Assembly: GCF_030812475.1 (NCBI RefSeq)
Contig: NZ_JAUSSR010000015.1
Span: 104,271-168,270 of the forward strand
Reading direction: 5' to 3'
DNA length: 64,000 nt
Source of the DNA: Pseudomonas lini
GTDB taxonomy: Bacteria; Pseudomonadota; Gammaproteobacteria; Pseudomonadales; Pseudomonadaceae
This document shows, in pieces, positions 50,305-58,858 of the stretch (within the stretch, counting starts at the first letter, position 1; every line of letters starts with the position of its first letter). Both the position numbers and the translations under genes were made by a program. The notes beneath the pieces were generated by a model, which did not search any database, was not told the origin of the DNA, and saw only the letters and a list, made by a program, of their open reading frames with translations.

Positions 50305-51233
50305 ATGCTGCGTTTCGATGATTTGCAATTGTTCGTCCGGGCCGCGGACCTGGGCAGTCTGTCCGCGGCGGCGCGCGGGATGGACCTGTCCGCTGCAGTG
50401 GCCAGCGCGGCGTTGAAGCGTATCGAACAGCAACTCGGCGCCCGTTTGCTTGCCCGTTCCACACGCAGCCTGCGCCTGACCGCCGAGGGCGAGGGGTTTC
50501 TCGAATACGCCCGGGCGGCGTTGAGCAATCTCGACGAGGGGCGCCGGTTGTTGGCTGGCAGTCAGGATCAGGTCAGTGGGATCCTGCAGCTGTCGGCGCC
50601 TTCGGATTTCGGTCGAAACCTGCTGCTGCCTTGGCTCGACGAGTTTCAGCGCGAACATCCCGGACTCACGGTGCGCCTGCTACTGGGGGCCGCATCGCCG
50701 ACCTGTTCCGCCAACCGGTGGACATTGCCCTCAGGTACGGCGAGCCGGAAGACTCGAGCCTGGTGGCGCTGCCGATCGCCCCGCAGAATCGCCGGGTTCT
50801 TTGTGCCGCCCCGAGTTACCTGGCCCGACGGGGTGAGCCACGACAGCTTGAGCAGTTGGCGCAACACAATTGCCTGCTGTTCATGCTCGGCAGCCGGGTC
50901 CACGATCACTGGAGTTTTCATGACGGCAAACGCGAGGTCAGCCTGACGGTCAGTGGTGATCGCTTCAGCGATGATGCCGATGTGGTGCGACTGTGGGCGG
51001 TCGCAGGTGCCGGAATCGCCTATAAATCCTGGCTCGATGTTGCCGCCGACGTGCTGGCCGGTCGGTTAAAGGTGCTGATGCCGGAGCTGCAGTGTGAGCG
51101 CGCACCCCTGAATCTGCTGTGCGCCCATCGCGCGCAATTGAGTAAACCGGTGAACCTGCTGCGGGAAATGCTCGTCAGCCGTTGCGCCAGTTCAAGTAGT
51201 CAATTTCCTACGTTCTCGGGCGAAGGTCATTAG
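50305..51233 (+). pseudogene. LysR-type regulator, frameshifted
   Basis: Frame 1 from ATG 50305 codes for an intact helix-turn-helix (MLRFDDLQLFVRAADLGSLS) and the start of the effector domain up to LTVRLLLG near 50687. From 50691 the homologous reading continues in another frame (RIADLFRQPVDIALRYGEPE) to the stop at 51233. One base is missing in the run GGGGG at 50685-50689, where LLLGDRIADLF would be expected. The uncorrected frame ends at 50946 with nonsense after residue 128. Either the gene is a recent pseudogene or the base is a sequencing error. It is divergent from the ABM/reductase operon and would be its regulator. Confidence 0.88.
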
Positions 51234-51366
51234 TCGCAGGCAAATAGCGAAATTTCCCTCAGGAACTATCACCTTCATCGGGTTCCGCAGGGCAGGATCC
51301 AACGGTCAACCCGCTTATACTATGCCATTGAGCAGTAGACGAAACGATTCAACAGGGAGTGAATAC

Positions 51367-52101
51367 ATGGAACATGCACCTTGCATCAGCCAGATCGCCA
51401 CGTTGCTGGCTGACCCAAAGCGCAGCGCAATGATGTGGGCTTTGATGGATGGCACGGCGCGACAATCCGAAGACCTGGCGTTGCTGGCCGGCGTGTCACC
51501 GTCTTCAGCCAGTGCACACCTGGGGCGTTTGTCCACCGGTGGTCTGTTGAAAGTCGAAATCCGTGGCCGCAAACGGTTCTTTCGGCTTGCCGCACCCGAA
51601 GTCGCTGCTGCGATAGAAGCATTGGCCAGCGCGACGATTGCCAGCACGCCACGGGACATTCCGGATATTTTCAAACGCAATACACTCCTCTCCAGGACTC
51701 AGGCAGTGCCTTCACCCTTGTTGCGCGCCAGGCTGTGCAACGATCATCTGGGCGGCACGTTGGCCGCCGACCTGTACCAGCGACTGCTGGATGCGGGCTG
51801 GATCGAACAGTTCGATCAGCGGGTCTCGATCACCCACAAGGGCGCCACGCAACTGGCGAAACGCGGAGTGTTCGTCCAGGCGTTGGCAAACACCGCCCAC
51901 AGAGCCGCCTGTGCATGCCCCGACTGGAGCGAAAGACGTCCGCACATGGGCGGTTCACTGGGCGCGGCGTTGCTGCAACTGTTCATGCAGTCTGGCTGGA
52001 TGAGTGTGTCCAATGATTCGCCGGCCGTGCAGATCACCGCCGCGGGGCAGCGGGAAATTCATCGTTTTGCCAAGGAAACCGAGTTGCAAGTGGTGCCTTG
52101 A
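51367..52101 (+). CDS. ArsR-type winged-helix regulator
   Basis: The 244-residue protein has an N-terminal ArsR helix-turn-helix (QIATLLADPKRSAMMWALMD, then VSPSSASAHLGRLSTGGLLK) and a C-terminal part containing ACACPDWSERRPHMGGSLGAALL, a motif of a subgroup with conserved Cys and His. No classic ArsR metal box (ELCVCDL) is seen. GGGAG precedes ATG 51367. The target is unknown; it is single between REP-bounded genes. Confidence 0.85.
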   Translation: MEHAPCISQIATLLADPKRSAMMWALMDGTARQSEDLALLAGVSPSSASAHLGRLSTGGLLKVEIRGRKRFFRLAAPEVAAAIEALASATIASTPRDIPDIFKRNTLLSRTQAVPSPLLRARLCNDHLGGTLAADLYQRLLDAGWIEQFDQRVSITHKGATQLAKRGVFVQALANTAHRAACACPDWSERRPHMGGSLGAALLQLFMQSGWMSVSNDSPAVQITAAGQREIHRFAKETELQVVP

Positions 52102-52120
52102 CGCGAGCGGCGTCGGGGGG

Positions 52121-52212
52121 CTGTAGGAGCCGGCTTGCTGGCGAAGGCGGCGTCTCAGGCGACATCAAAGTCGACTGTGATGGCCTCTTCGCTGGCAAGC
52201 CAGCTCCTACAG
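52121..52212. repeat. REP pair between convergent genes
   Basis: CTGTAGGAGCCGGCTTGCTG from 52121 to 52146 and the facing arm 52187-52212 form an imperfect REP doublet (two to three mismatches) in the 127-base gap between the ArsR-type gene and the deaminase gene. Confidence 0.85.
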
Positions 52213-52228
52213 GGGATTGCCGTGAACG

Positions 52229-53182
52229 TTATGGTTTGACCAACCGCGCGTCCAGGCTGTTCTGCGCCAACCGTTTGGCCTGATCCTGGGTCATCCCCAG
52301 ATCGGTGTACAACGCGTGGAAGTTCTCGGTCACATACCCACCAAAGTACGCCGGGTCATCCGAGTTCACGGTCACTTTCACGCCGCGTTCCAGCATATCG
52401 AGAATGTTGTGTTGGGACATGTGGTCGAACACGCACAGCTTGGTGTTCGACAACGGGCACACGGTCAACGGAATCTGTTCGTCGATGATCCGCTGCATCA
52501 GACGCTCGTCTTCGATGGCGCGCACACCGTGGTCGATGCGCTGAATCTTCAGCAGGTCCAGCGCCTCCCAGATGTATTCCGGCGGACCTTCTTCACCGGC
52601 GTGGGCGACGGTCAGGAAACCTTCGTGGCGGGCCCGGTCGAACACGCGCTGGAACTTGCTCGGCGGGTGACCCATTTCCGAACTGTCCAGGCCAACGGCA
52701 ACAAATGCATCGCGGAACGGCAGCGCCTGGTCGAGGGTTTTCTCGGCTTGTTCTTCGCTCAAGTGGCGCAGGAAGCTCAGGATCAAGCCGCTGGTAATGC
52801 CCAGTTGCTGCTCGCCATCCTTGAGTGCGCTGGCGATGCCGTTGAGCACCACCTCGAACGGCACGCCACGGTCGGTGTGGGTCTGTGGGTCGAAGAACGG
52901 CTCGGTGTGAATGACGTTCTGCGCCTTGCACTTCAACAGATAGGCCCAGGTCAGGTCGTAGAAATCCTGGGAAGTGCGCAACACGTCGGCGCCCTGGTAA
53001 TACAGGTCGAGAAACTCTTGCAGATTGTTGAAGGCGTACGCCTTGCGCAGGGTCTCGACATCGCTCCATGGCAGGGCGATTTTGTTGCGTTCGGCGAGGG
53101 CGAACAGCAGCTCAGGCTCCAGCGAGCCTTCCAGGTGCAAGTGCAATTCTGCCTTGGGCAGGGCGTTGAGCCAGTCGTACAT
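52229..53182 (-). CDS. Adenine deaminase (adenosine-deaminase superfamily)
   Basis: The 317-residue metal-dependent hydrolase has the ADA-family motifs: PKAELHLHLEGS (His-x-His metal ligands), HAGEEGPPEYIWEAL (metal His and catalytic Glu), RIDHGVRA and VTVNSDDPAYF (metal Asp). The GEEGPPEY form and FDPQTHTDRGV are, from memory, features of the Pseudomonas enzymes shown to deaminate adenine (PA0148) rather than adenosine; many annotations call it adenosine deaminase. It gives hypoxanthine for purine salvage. ATG 53182 fits the family start. Confidence 0.85.
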   Translation of the reverse strand: MYDWLNALPKAELHLHLEGSLEPELLFALAERNKIALPWSDVETLRKAYAFNNLQEFLDLYYQGADVLRTSQDFYDLTWAYLLKCKAQNVIHTEPFFDPQTHTDRGVPFEVVLNGIASALKDGEQQLGITSGLILSFLRHLSEEQAEKTLDQALPFRDAFVAVGLDSSEMGHPPSKFQRVFDRARHEGFLTVAHAGEEGPPEYIWEALDLLKIQRIDHGVRAIEDERLMQRIIDEQIPLTVCPLSNTKLCVFDHMSQHNILDMLERGVKVTVNSDDPAYFGGYVTENFHALYTDLGMTQDQAKRLAQNSLDARLVKP

Positions 53183-53532
53183 AGTCTTTTCTCATCAGGT
53201 GCAGATGGCGGGCATTCTACAGGTGCTCGTGGAAACAATTGGCAAAACCTGACCAGGCGGTTCATCACGCTGCCGCCTGTTTACGCCGATAGGCGCTGGT
53301 ATCGGCGACGCACGAACCCCGTGATAGCCATCGCAGGCAGGCCCCACCCACAACCATAGCGCAGTCCCTGTGGGAGCGCGCTTGCCCGCGAAGAGGCCCG
53401 AAAGGCCAACAAAAGTGCAGGACCCGGCGCGGTTGCCTGTCACGGGTGCGCTAAGGTGTAACGAAACGTTAGCGCCGCCCCACAGTCAGTAGCTCACCAC
53501 ACTGTTTTCGCCTCACCGGCAAAAGGCCTGCA
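53183..53532. other. Gap upstream of chaA with a lone REP unit and a dyad
   Basis: No gene is seen in this 350-base divergent gap. A single unpaired REP unit (CTGTGGGAGCGCGCTTGCCC, 53368-53393) is present. GCGCTAA (53448-53454) and TTAGCGC (53469-53475) form a perfect 7-base dyad about 58 bases before chaA that could be an operator. Confidence 0.6.
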
Positions 53533-54621
53533 ATGCTCACATTCCTCAAGCAAGAAAAGTTTCTGCTGCTGGCCCTGGTCGCCGCCTTCGTCGCCTATCC
53601 ACTGGAGCACTGGATGTTGCACAACGGCCAGCCCATCGCGCTGACCGCCGGCCTGGTGCTGGTCGCGTTCATTGTCGTCGCTTCCATGCGCGTCGCCCAT
53701 CACGCCGAACTGCTCGCCGAAAAAGTCGGTGACCCCTATGGCACGATGATCCTGACCCTGGCCGCGGTACTGGTGGAAGTGGTGATCCTGGCGATCATGA
53801 TGAGCAATGAAGCATCGCCGACCCTGGTGCGCGACACGATCTATTCAGCGGTGATGCTCGACATCAACGGCATCCTCGGCCTGGCCGCGTTGATGGGCGG
53901 GATCAAGCATGGCGAACAGTCCTATAACGATGACTCGGCGCGCAGCTACAGTGTGATGATCCTCACCGCCATGGGCGTGTCCATGGTGGTGCCGGAGTTC
54001 ATTCCCGAGGCGAACTGGAAACTCTATTCAGCGTTCACCATCGGCGCGATGGTCGTGCTCTACACCCTGTTCCTGCGCATGCAGGTCGGGCCGCACAGCT
54101 ATTTCTTCAGCTACAGCTATCCGGAAAAACGTCGCAAGAAGGAACCCGCCGCAGAGCCGGAGCCGATCAACCTGGCAGTGAGCATCGGGACGCTGGTATT
54201 CGGTGTGGTAGTGATCGGCGCACTGGCCGAAGTCATGTCCAAGACCCTCGACCTGGGGCTGGAGGGTTCCGGTGCACCGCCAGTGATGACGGCGATCCTG
54301 GTGGCGGCGATTTCCGCGGCCCCGGAAATTCTGACGGCCTTGCGCGCGGCGCTGGCCAACCGCATGCAGTCGGTGGTCAACATCGCCATGGGCGCGTCGC
54401 TGTCGACGGTGATCCTGACGGTGCCGGTAATGGAAGCGATGGCGCTCTACACGGGCCAGCCATTCCAGATGGCGATGACCCCGGTGCAGACCGTGATGAT
54501 CTTCCTCACCCTGATCGTCAGCGCGATCAATCTCAACGATGGCGAAACCAATGCCATCGAAGGGATGACCCACTTCGTGTTGTTTGCGACCTTCATCATG
54601 TTGTCGCTGCTGGGCCTCTGA
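53533..54621 (+). CDS. chaA: Calcium/sodium-proton antiporter ChaA
   Basis: The 362-residue cation exchanger of the CaCA superfamily has two inverted repeats of five or so spans each, with the alpha motifs GDPYGTMILTLAAVLVEVVI and ISAAPEILTALRAALANRMQ bearing the ion-binding glutamates. A charged loop (PEKRRKKEPAAEPEP) separates the halves. It should exchange Ca2+, Na+ or K+ for protons at the inner membrane, mainly at high pH. ATG 53533 is the only sensible start. It is a single gene ended by a REP pair. Confidence 0.93.
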   Translation: MLTFLKQEKFLLLALVAAFVAYPLEHWMLHNGQPIALTAGLVLVAFIVVASMRVAHHAELLAEKVGDPYGTMILTLAAVLVEVVILAIMMSNEASPTLVRDTIYSAVMLDINGILGLAALMGGIKHGEQSYNDDSARSYSVMILTAMGVSMVVPEFIPEANWKLYSAFTIGAMVVLYTLFLRMQVGPHSYFFSYSYPEKRRKKEPAAEPEPINLAVSIGTLVFGVVVIGALAEVMSKTLDLGLEGSGAPPVMTAILVAAISAAPEILTALRAALANRMQSVVNIAMGASLSTVILTVPVMEAMALYTGQPFQMAMTPVQTVMIFLTLIVSAINLNDGETNAIEGMTHFVLFATFIMLSLLGL

Positions 54622-54633
54622 ACACATAACTCA

Positions 54634-54723
54634 TGTGGGAGCGAGCCTGCTCGCGAAGGCGGCGGATCAGTCAACATTGATGTTGGATGTTAGTCCGCCT
54701 TCGCGAGCAGGCTCGCTCCCACA
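54634..54723. repeat. REP pair with 29-base perfect arms
   Basis: Arms 54634-54662 and 54695-54723 (TGTGGGAGCGAGCCTGCTCG type) are exact complements around a 32-base spacer between convergent chaA and the 8-oxoguanine deaminase gene; TTTTTG follows on the plus strand, so it may terminate chaA. Confidence 0.9.
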
Positions 54724-54742
54724 GTTTTTGATCGGGGTTGTG

Positions 54743-56101
54743 TCAGACGCCCGCAATCAACTGCCGCGCCGCCTGACTGTGATCGGCGATTAAACCTTTC
54801 AGATCCAACCCCTCAACCTGCCCATCAATCACCCGCCACTTGCCACCAATCATCACCCGATCTGCCCGATCCGCGCCGCACAGCAACAACGCGGACACCG
54901 GATCATGACTGCCGGAGAAGCGCAGTTCATCGAGCTTGAACAACGCCAGATCCGCCTGCTTGCCCACCGCCAGTTCACCGATGTCCGTACGCCCGAGCAA
55001 CTGCGCCGAGCCCTTGGTGGCCCATCCCAGCACCAACTGCGGGGTGATCTTTTCCGCGCCGTAACGCAGCCGCTGGATGTACAGCGCCTGACGGGTTTCG
55101 AGCATCATGTTCGAGGCATCGTTGGAGGCCGAACCGTCCACGCCCAGGCCGAGCAAGGCTCCGGCCTCGGTCAGGTCCAGGGTCGGGCAGATGCCGGAAG
55201 CCAGGCGCATGTTCGAACTCGGGCAATGGCAAATCCCGGTACCCGCCGCGCCAAGCCGGGCGATTTCATCCGGGTTGAAATGGATACCGTGGGCCAGCCA
55301 GGTACGCGGGCCGAGCCAGCCGACGCTGTCCAGATAATCCACGGTGCGCAGGCCGAAACGCTGCAGGCAGAAGTCTTCTTCGTCGAGGGTTTCCGCCAGG
55401 TGGGTGTGCAGGCGAACATCGAGTGTATTTGCCAGGTCCGCACTGGCCGACATGATTTGCGGCGTTACCGAAAACGGCGAGCAGGGCGCCAGCGCGATCT
55501 GGATGTGCGCGCCGTCACCCCGTTCGTGGTACTCGGCGATCAGGCGCTGGCTGTCGGCCAGGATCACTTCGCCTTCCTGCACGGTCTGCTGCGGTGGCAG
55601 GCCGCCGTCCTTTTCGCCGAGGCTCATCGAGCCGCGAGTGAGCATGGCGCGCATACCCAGTTCGCGAACGCTCTCGACTTGCACATCGATTGCATTTTCC
55701 AGGCCTTGGGGAAACAGGTAATGGTGATCGGCAGCGGTGGTGCAGCCGGACAGCAGCAGCTCGGCCAACGCGACTTTACTGGCGAGGGCGAGTTTTTCAG
55801 GGGTGAGGCGTGCCCAGACCGGGTACAGGGTTTTCAGCCACGGGAACAACGGCTGATTGACCACCGGCGCCCAGGCGCGGGTCAGGGTTTGATAGAAGTG
55901 GTGATGGGTGTTGATCAATCCCGGCAGGATCACATGCTCCCGGGCATCGAACACTTGTCCACAGGGCGTGGAAGGTTGCTGGCCGGCAGTGAGCACTTCG
56001 ACGATCAATCCGTCTTGCAGCACCAGGCCGCCACGGGCATCGAGGTCATTGGCCGTGAAGATCGCGAGGGGGTTTTTTAACCAGGTACGGGTCGCAGGCA
56101 T
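54743..56101 (-). CDS. 8-oxoguanine deaminase
   Basis: The 452-residue amidohydrolase has the metal motif PGLINTHHHFYQTLTRA, a second HTHLAETLDEEDF, AHGIHFNPDEIARL and the metal Asp in LGVDGSASNDASNMM. In P. aeruginosa PA0142 with the same HHHFYQTLTR pattern was shown to turn 8-oxoguanine into urate, so this is the likely activity. It would process oxidised purines for breakdown. ATG 56101 fits the family start. It lies near adenine deaminase, as in P. aeruginosa. Confidence 0.88.
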   Translation of the reverse strand: MPATRTWLKNPLAIFTANDLDARGGLVLQDGLIVEVLTAGQQPSTPCGQVFDAREHVILPGLINTHHHFYQTLTRAWAPVVNQPLFPWLKTLYPVWARLTPEKLALASKVALAELLLSGCTTAADHHYLFPQGLENAIDVQVESVRELGMRAMLTRGSMSLGEKDGGLPPQQTVQEGEVILADSQRLIAEYHERGDGAHIQIALAPCSPFSVTPQIMSASADLANTLDVRLHTHLAETLDEEDFCLQRFGLRTVDYLDSVGWLGPRTWLAHGIHFNPDEIARLGAAGTGICHCPSSNMRLASGICPTLDLTEAGALLGLGVDGSASNDASNMMLETRQALYIQRLRYGAEKITPQLVLGWATKGSAQLLGRTDIGELAVGKQADLALFKLDELRFSGSHDPVSALLLCGADRADRVMIGGKWRVIDGQVEGLDLKGLIADHSQAARQLIAGV

Positions 56102-56252
56102 AGTGGCCGGCTCCTCTGAAAGTTGGGTTCAGGGTTGCCAGCTCAGTGTTGCCCTGTCTGCTGATCCAGGGTCGCCGCGGGGGACGAGGTGCGCAGTTTC
56201 GAACAAAACGGCGTCGCGGGCAAGCCCGACCAGACCAGGCGATGAAGCCCTC

Positions 56253-56344
56253 CCCTGTAGGAGCTGGCTTGCCAGCGAAGGTGTGTCAGCTACATAAATG
56301 TCGACTGACCCACCGCTTTCGCTGGCAAGCCAGCTCCTACAGGG
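56253..56344. repeat. REP pair with 27-base arms
   Basis: Arms 56253-56279 and 56318-56344 (CCCTGTAGGAGCTGGCTTGC type) are perfect complements around a 38-base spacer. The 253-base gap to either side holds nothing else that I can name. Confidence 0.9.
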
Positions 56345-56354
56345 GGACCGGTGT

Positions 56355-57041
56355 TTACCAGGGAATGGTTTCACCCCGGTAATTCACAAAATGATGACCG
56401 CCCTTGCCGGTGTACGCGTTGACCTGGTCAATCAAGCCGCGAGTGCTGGTGTCGACATCGATGTCAGCGTTTTCACCGCCCATGTCAGTTTTCACCCAAC
56501 CCGGATGCAGCGACAACACCGTGAGTTTCTGCTCGCCCAGCTGCGTCACGAAACTGTTGGTCATGGAGTTCAGCGCCGCCTTGCTCGCCTTGTACAACGC
56601 CAGTTCCGGCGAGTCAGGCATGGTTACGCTGCCCAGCACCGAACTCATGAATGCCAGCACGCCGGTCTCTGGACGAATCTGCCCGGCGAAGCGCTGGGCC
56701 AGATTGATCGGGGCCACGGCATTAGTGAAGAACAGCTGGCCGACTTCGGCCAGCGTCGCGCCACCGGGTGTTTGAACGTCCGGCCCCTTGACCCCGGCAT
56801 TGACGAACAACAGGTCGAACACTTCATTCTTGAGCTGTTGGCTCAGGGCGATCACCGCCTGCTGATCGTCCATGTCGAGTTTTTCGATCCGCACCGCGCC
56901 CAACGCCTGCAAGGCTTCCGCGTTCTGCGGGTTGCGCACGGTGGCGATGACTTGCCAGCCATCCGCCAGCAGGGTTTTCACCAGACCGAGGCCCAGGCCC
57001 CTGGAAGCACCGATGATGAGTGCGGTTTTTGCCGTAGACAT
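56355..57041 (-). CDS. Short-chain dehydrogenase/reductase
   Basis: The 228-residue SDR has the classical motifs: TALIIGASRGLGLGL for NAD(P), LLFVNAGV, the serine in FMSSVLGSV, and YKASKAALN. The C-terminus (GHHFVNYRGETIPW) resembles CsgA-like or YciK-like SDRs. Substrate unknown. ATG 57041 is 25 bases after the stop of a MerR-type regulator on the same strand, so both are likely co-transcribed and may respond to the same signal. Confidence 0.9.
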   Translation of the reverse strand: MSTAKTALIIGASRGLGLGLVKTLLADGWQVIATVRNPQNAEALQALGAVRIEKLDMDDQQAVIALSQQLKNEVFDLLFVNAGVKGPDVQTPGGATLAEVGQLFFTNAVAPINLAQRFAGQIRPETGVLAFMSSVLGSVTMPDSPELALYKASKAALNSMTNSFVTQLGEQKLTVLSLHPGWVKTDMGGENADIDVDTSTRGLIDQVNAYTGKGGHHFVNYRGETIPW

Positions 57042-57066
57042 GAGTGGTTTCCTTGGTAAATGAAGA

Positions 57067-57420
57067 TCACGGATTCAAAGGACAATGCTGCCCGATACGT
57101 TGCTGCAACTCATGGCGCAACACATCGAGTTCGGCCATGCGGGTTTCGATTAGCTTGAGCTTGTCTTGCAGCAGTTGCGTGACGGCGCGGGCCGGATCGG
57201 GCGACCGCCACAAGGCGGCGACGCTGTGGCCGATTTCACCCAGGGTAAAGCACAGTCGTTGAGCGGTCTTGATGTACAGCACCAGTTGCACCATGTCCGC
57301 CGGGTAATCGCGATACCCGTTGGCGCTGCGGTGCGCCGAGATCAAGCCGCGCTGCTCGTAGAAGCGCAGCGTGTCGCGGCTGATGGCGCTGGCCTGGGCT
57401 AATTCACCGATGCGCATCAT
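57067..57420 (-). CDS. MerR family regulator
   Basis: The 117-residue protein begins with a MerR helix-turn-helix (MRIGELAQASAISRDTLRFY, then GLISAHRSANGYRDYP) and a short coiled coil ending QRIGQHCPLNP. The C-terminal metal loop of CueR-type sensors is absent apart from one Cys, so it probably senses an organic compound or oxidant. Two adjacent ATGs (57420, 57417) exist. It is upstream of an SDR gene and divergent from a membrane-protein gene whose promoter has a MerR-type dyad. Confidence 0.9.
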   Translation of the reverse strand: MMRIGELAQASAISRDTLRFYEQRGLISAHRSANGYRDYPADMVQLVLYIKTAQRLCFTLGEIGHSVAALWRSPDPARAVTQLLQDKLKLIETRMAELDVLRHELQQRIGQHCPLNP

Positions 57421-57436
57421 GACATCTCGAGGGGGC

Positions 57437-57467
57437 TCGACCCTGGAGCATACTCCAGGCTTTAGCC
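57437..57467 (+). promoter_or_regulatory. MerR-type operator-promoter before the small membrane protein gene
   Basis: TCGACC (57437-57442) as a -35 box is followed by the perfect dyad CCTGGAG-CATA-CTCCAGG (57442-57459) in a spacer of about 19 bases and a -10-like TTAGCC (57462-57467). The layout is that of MerR-family promoters and the MerR gene is 17 bases away on the other strand. Confidence 0.75.
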
Positions 57468-57499
57468 TTGTTGCTCCCTGAATTTATGGAGCAATGCCG

Positions 57500-57838
57500 A
57501 TGTGGACTTCAACGCAATATCGTCAACGGGTGCGCGGCAGTGCGTGGTATGACCTGATCGTCACGGCGGCGTTCGTCACACCCTGGAGTTTCGCGGCGTT
57601 GCATGGGCTGCTGTCGGGTTTGAGCCAGGCGTTGGATCTGCCCGGATCGCTGCCGCCGTTCGCGCCGATGCACATGCTGATGGCGAATCTGTTGGGGTCG
57701 ATCGTGTGCGTGTGGGCGGTGCTGCGGATTCGTGATCCACAACAGGTGTACGGACGGTATGACGCGGTGGGGCGATACCTGTTTGCCACTTGGCAGCTTT
57801 ATGCCCTCTCCATGTCGACCCAGCCCGGGCACTACTAA
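57500..57838 (+). CDS. Small membrane protein, possibly truncated
   Basis: The 112-residue product has two to three hydrophobic spans (WYDLIVTAAFVTPWSFAALH, MLMANLLGSIVCVWAVLRIR, YLFATWQLYALSM). I do not recognise the family. ATG 57500 is preferred over ATG 57494 because GGAG lies 8 bases upstream of it. The protein ends abruptly with STQPGHY. In the same frame beyond the stop, a hydrophobic stretch PLIELLVCLAL can be read before the next stop, so a nonsense mutation may have removed a last helix (uncertain). A MerR-type promoter precedes it. Confidence 0.7.
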   Translation: MWTSTQYRQRVRGSAWYDLIVTAAFVTPWSFAALHGLLSGLSQALDLPGSLPPFAPMHMLMANLLGSIVCVWAVLRIRDPQQVYGRYDAVGRYLFATWQLYALSMSTQPGHY

Positions 57839-58269
57839 AGGGTAAAGCCCCTGATCGAGCTCTTGGTTTGCCTGGCGCTCTGATCAAAAAACGAGCAGCC
57901 GCAACCAGCCCATGCCGGATGTGGGACGGCGACAGTCATGAACGGGTTATCCACAGATTGTTCCACAGTATTTGTGCGCAAGCTCCCGGCTCGGGCATAA
58001 GCAAAGTGCGGCTATGTCCTAAAGGTGATAAACCACGCTAACTATTTGTTTTTACGTGGATTTAGCTTTTTTGATGGCACATTGGACGAAAAATGCACAA
58101 AGGCCGCAAAGCCGCATGACAGAAGGGTTACAGCCGGATGTGCTCAGGTTATCCACAGGCGGGTGCACAGCCGATGTGAGTAGAAAAGGCACCGGCGCAG
58201 ATTCTGATGCAGCTACGATTGCTGCAGGATAACAATGGTGAGCGGCCGCTGGCTGCGATCGTTTGGTTT
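57839..58269. other. Non-coding stretch with two perfect DnaA boxes
   Basis: No gene is seen in this 431-base gap. TTATCCACA, the exact DnaA-box consensus, occurs at 57947-57955 and at 58149-58157, both on the plus strand, with a third weaker TGTTCCACA at 57959-57967... region. The middle is AT-rich (TTTTTACGTGG, GCTTTTTTGATGG). A TGCAGC/GCTGCA stem lies at 58208-58226 and a half copy of the GGCTGCGATC repeat at 58252. The genes of a chromosomal origin (dnaA, rpmH, gidA) are not near. Confidence 0.6.
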
Positions 58270-58851
58270 TTAGCGCTGCAGCACAATACGTCCACGGCTT
58301 AAACCAGCCAGCAGCGTTTGAAGGGGATCGATCTGTGCTTCGCCAATCGCCAATTGCAGTTCCACGCCATTGGCCGTGAAGGCCTCTTCCACGACCAGGC
58401 CGCCCAACTCCGCCACCCGTAGTTTCACCAGCGGCAACTCACCGAACCCACACGCACAACTCACCGGCACCCGACTGATCAACTCGACTTTCGGCGCCGC
58501 CTGCAGGCACTTGTTGGCGCCGCCGCCGTACGCCCGGGCGAGGCCACCGGTGCCCAGTTGGATACCGCCGTACCAACGGATCACCAGCACCGCGACCTGA
58601 TCGCAATCCTGGGCCTCGATCGCCGCCAGAATCGGTCGCCCGGCGGTGCCGCCGGGTTCGCCATCGTCGGTGCTGCGGTATTGATCGCCGAGCTTCCACG
58701 CCCAGCAGTTGTGCGTTGCATTCAAATCGCTGTGCTGCTCGATAAATGCCTGGGCGTCAGCCGGGCTGCTGATCGGCACGGCAAAGGTGATGAAGCGGCT
58801 TTTGCGGATCTCTTCGCGGTATTCGCAAAAACCGCTGAGTGTGAAAGGCAT
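58270..58851 (-). CDS. yigZ: YigZ/IMPACT family protein
   Basis: The 193-residue protein has the UPF0029/IMPACT N-terminal domain: KSRFITFAVPISSPADAQAF, HNCWAWKLGDQYRSTDDGEPGGTAGRPIL and VIRWYGGIQLGTGGLARAYGG, then a ferredoxin-like DUF1949 domain. In eukaryotes the domain regulates Gcn2; the bacterial role is unknown. It starts 7 bases after the stop of a TetR gene on the same strand, so it is probably the second gene of that unit. Confidence 0.92.
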   Translation of the reverse strand: MPFTLSGFCEYREEIRKSRFITFAVPISSPADAQAFIEQHSDLNATHNCWAWKLGDQYRSTDDGEPGGTAGRPILAAIEAQDCDQVAVLVIRWYGGIQLGTGGLARAYGGGANKCLQAAPKVELISRVPVSCACGFGELPLVKLRVAELGGLVVEEAFTANGVELQLAIGEAQIDPLQTLLAGLSRGRIVLQR

Positions 58852-58858
58852 TAGGGAC

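Noticed and set aside
50685..50690. Programmed frameshift in the LysR gene
   Set aside because: LysR genes are not known to use one, the G run is short, and there is no obvious stimulatory stem; mutation or sequence error is simpler.
57839..58269. DnaA boxes considered as the chromosomal origin
   Set aside because: Only two perfect boxes in 200 bases and none of the origin marker genes nearby; a titration site or chance is more likely.
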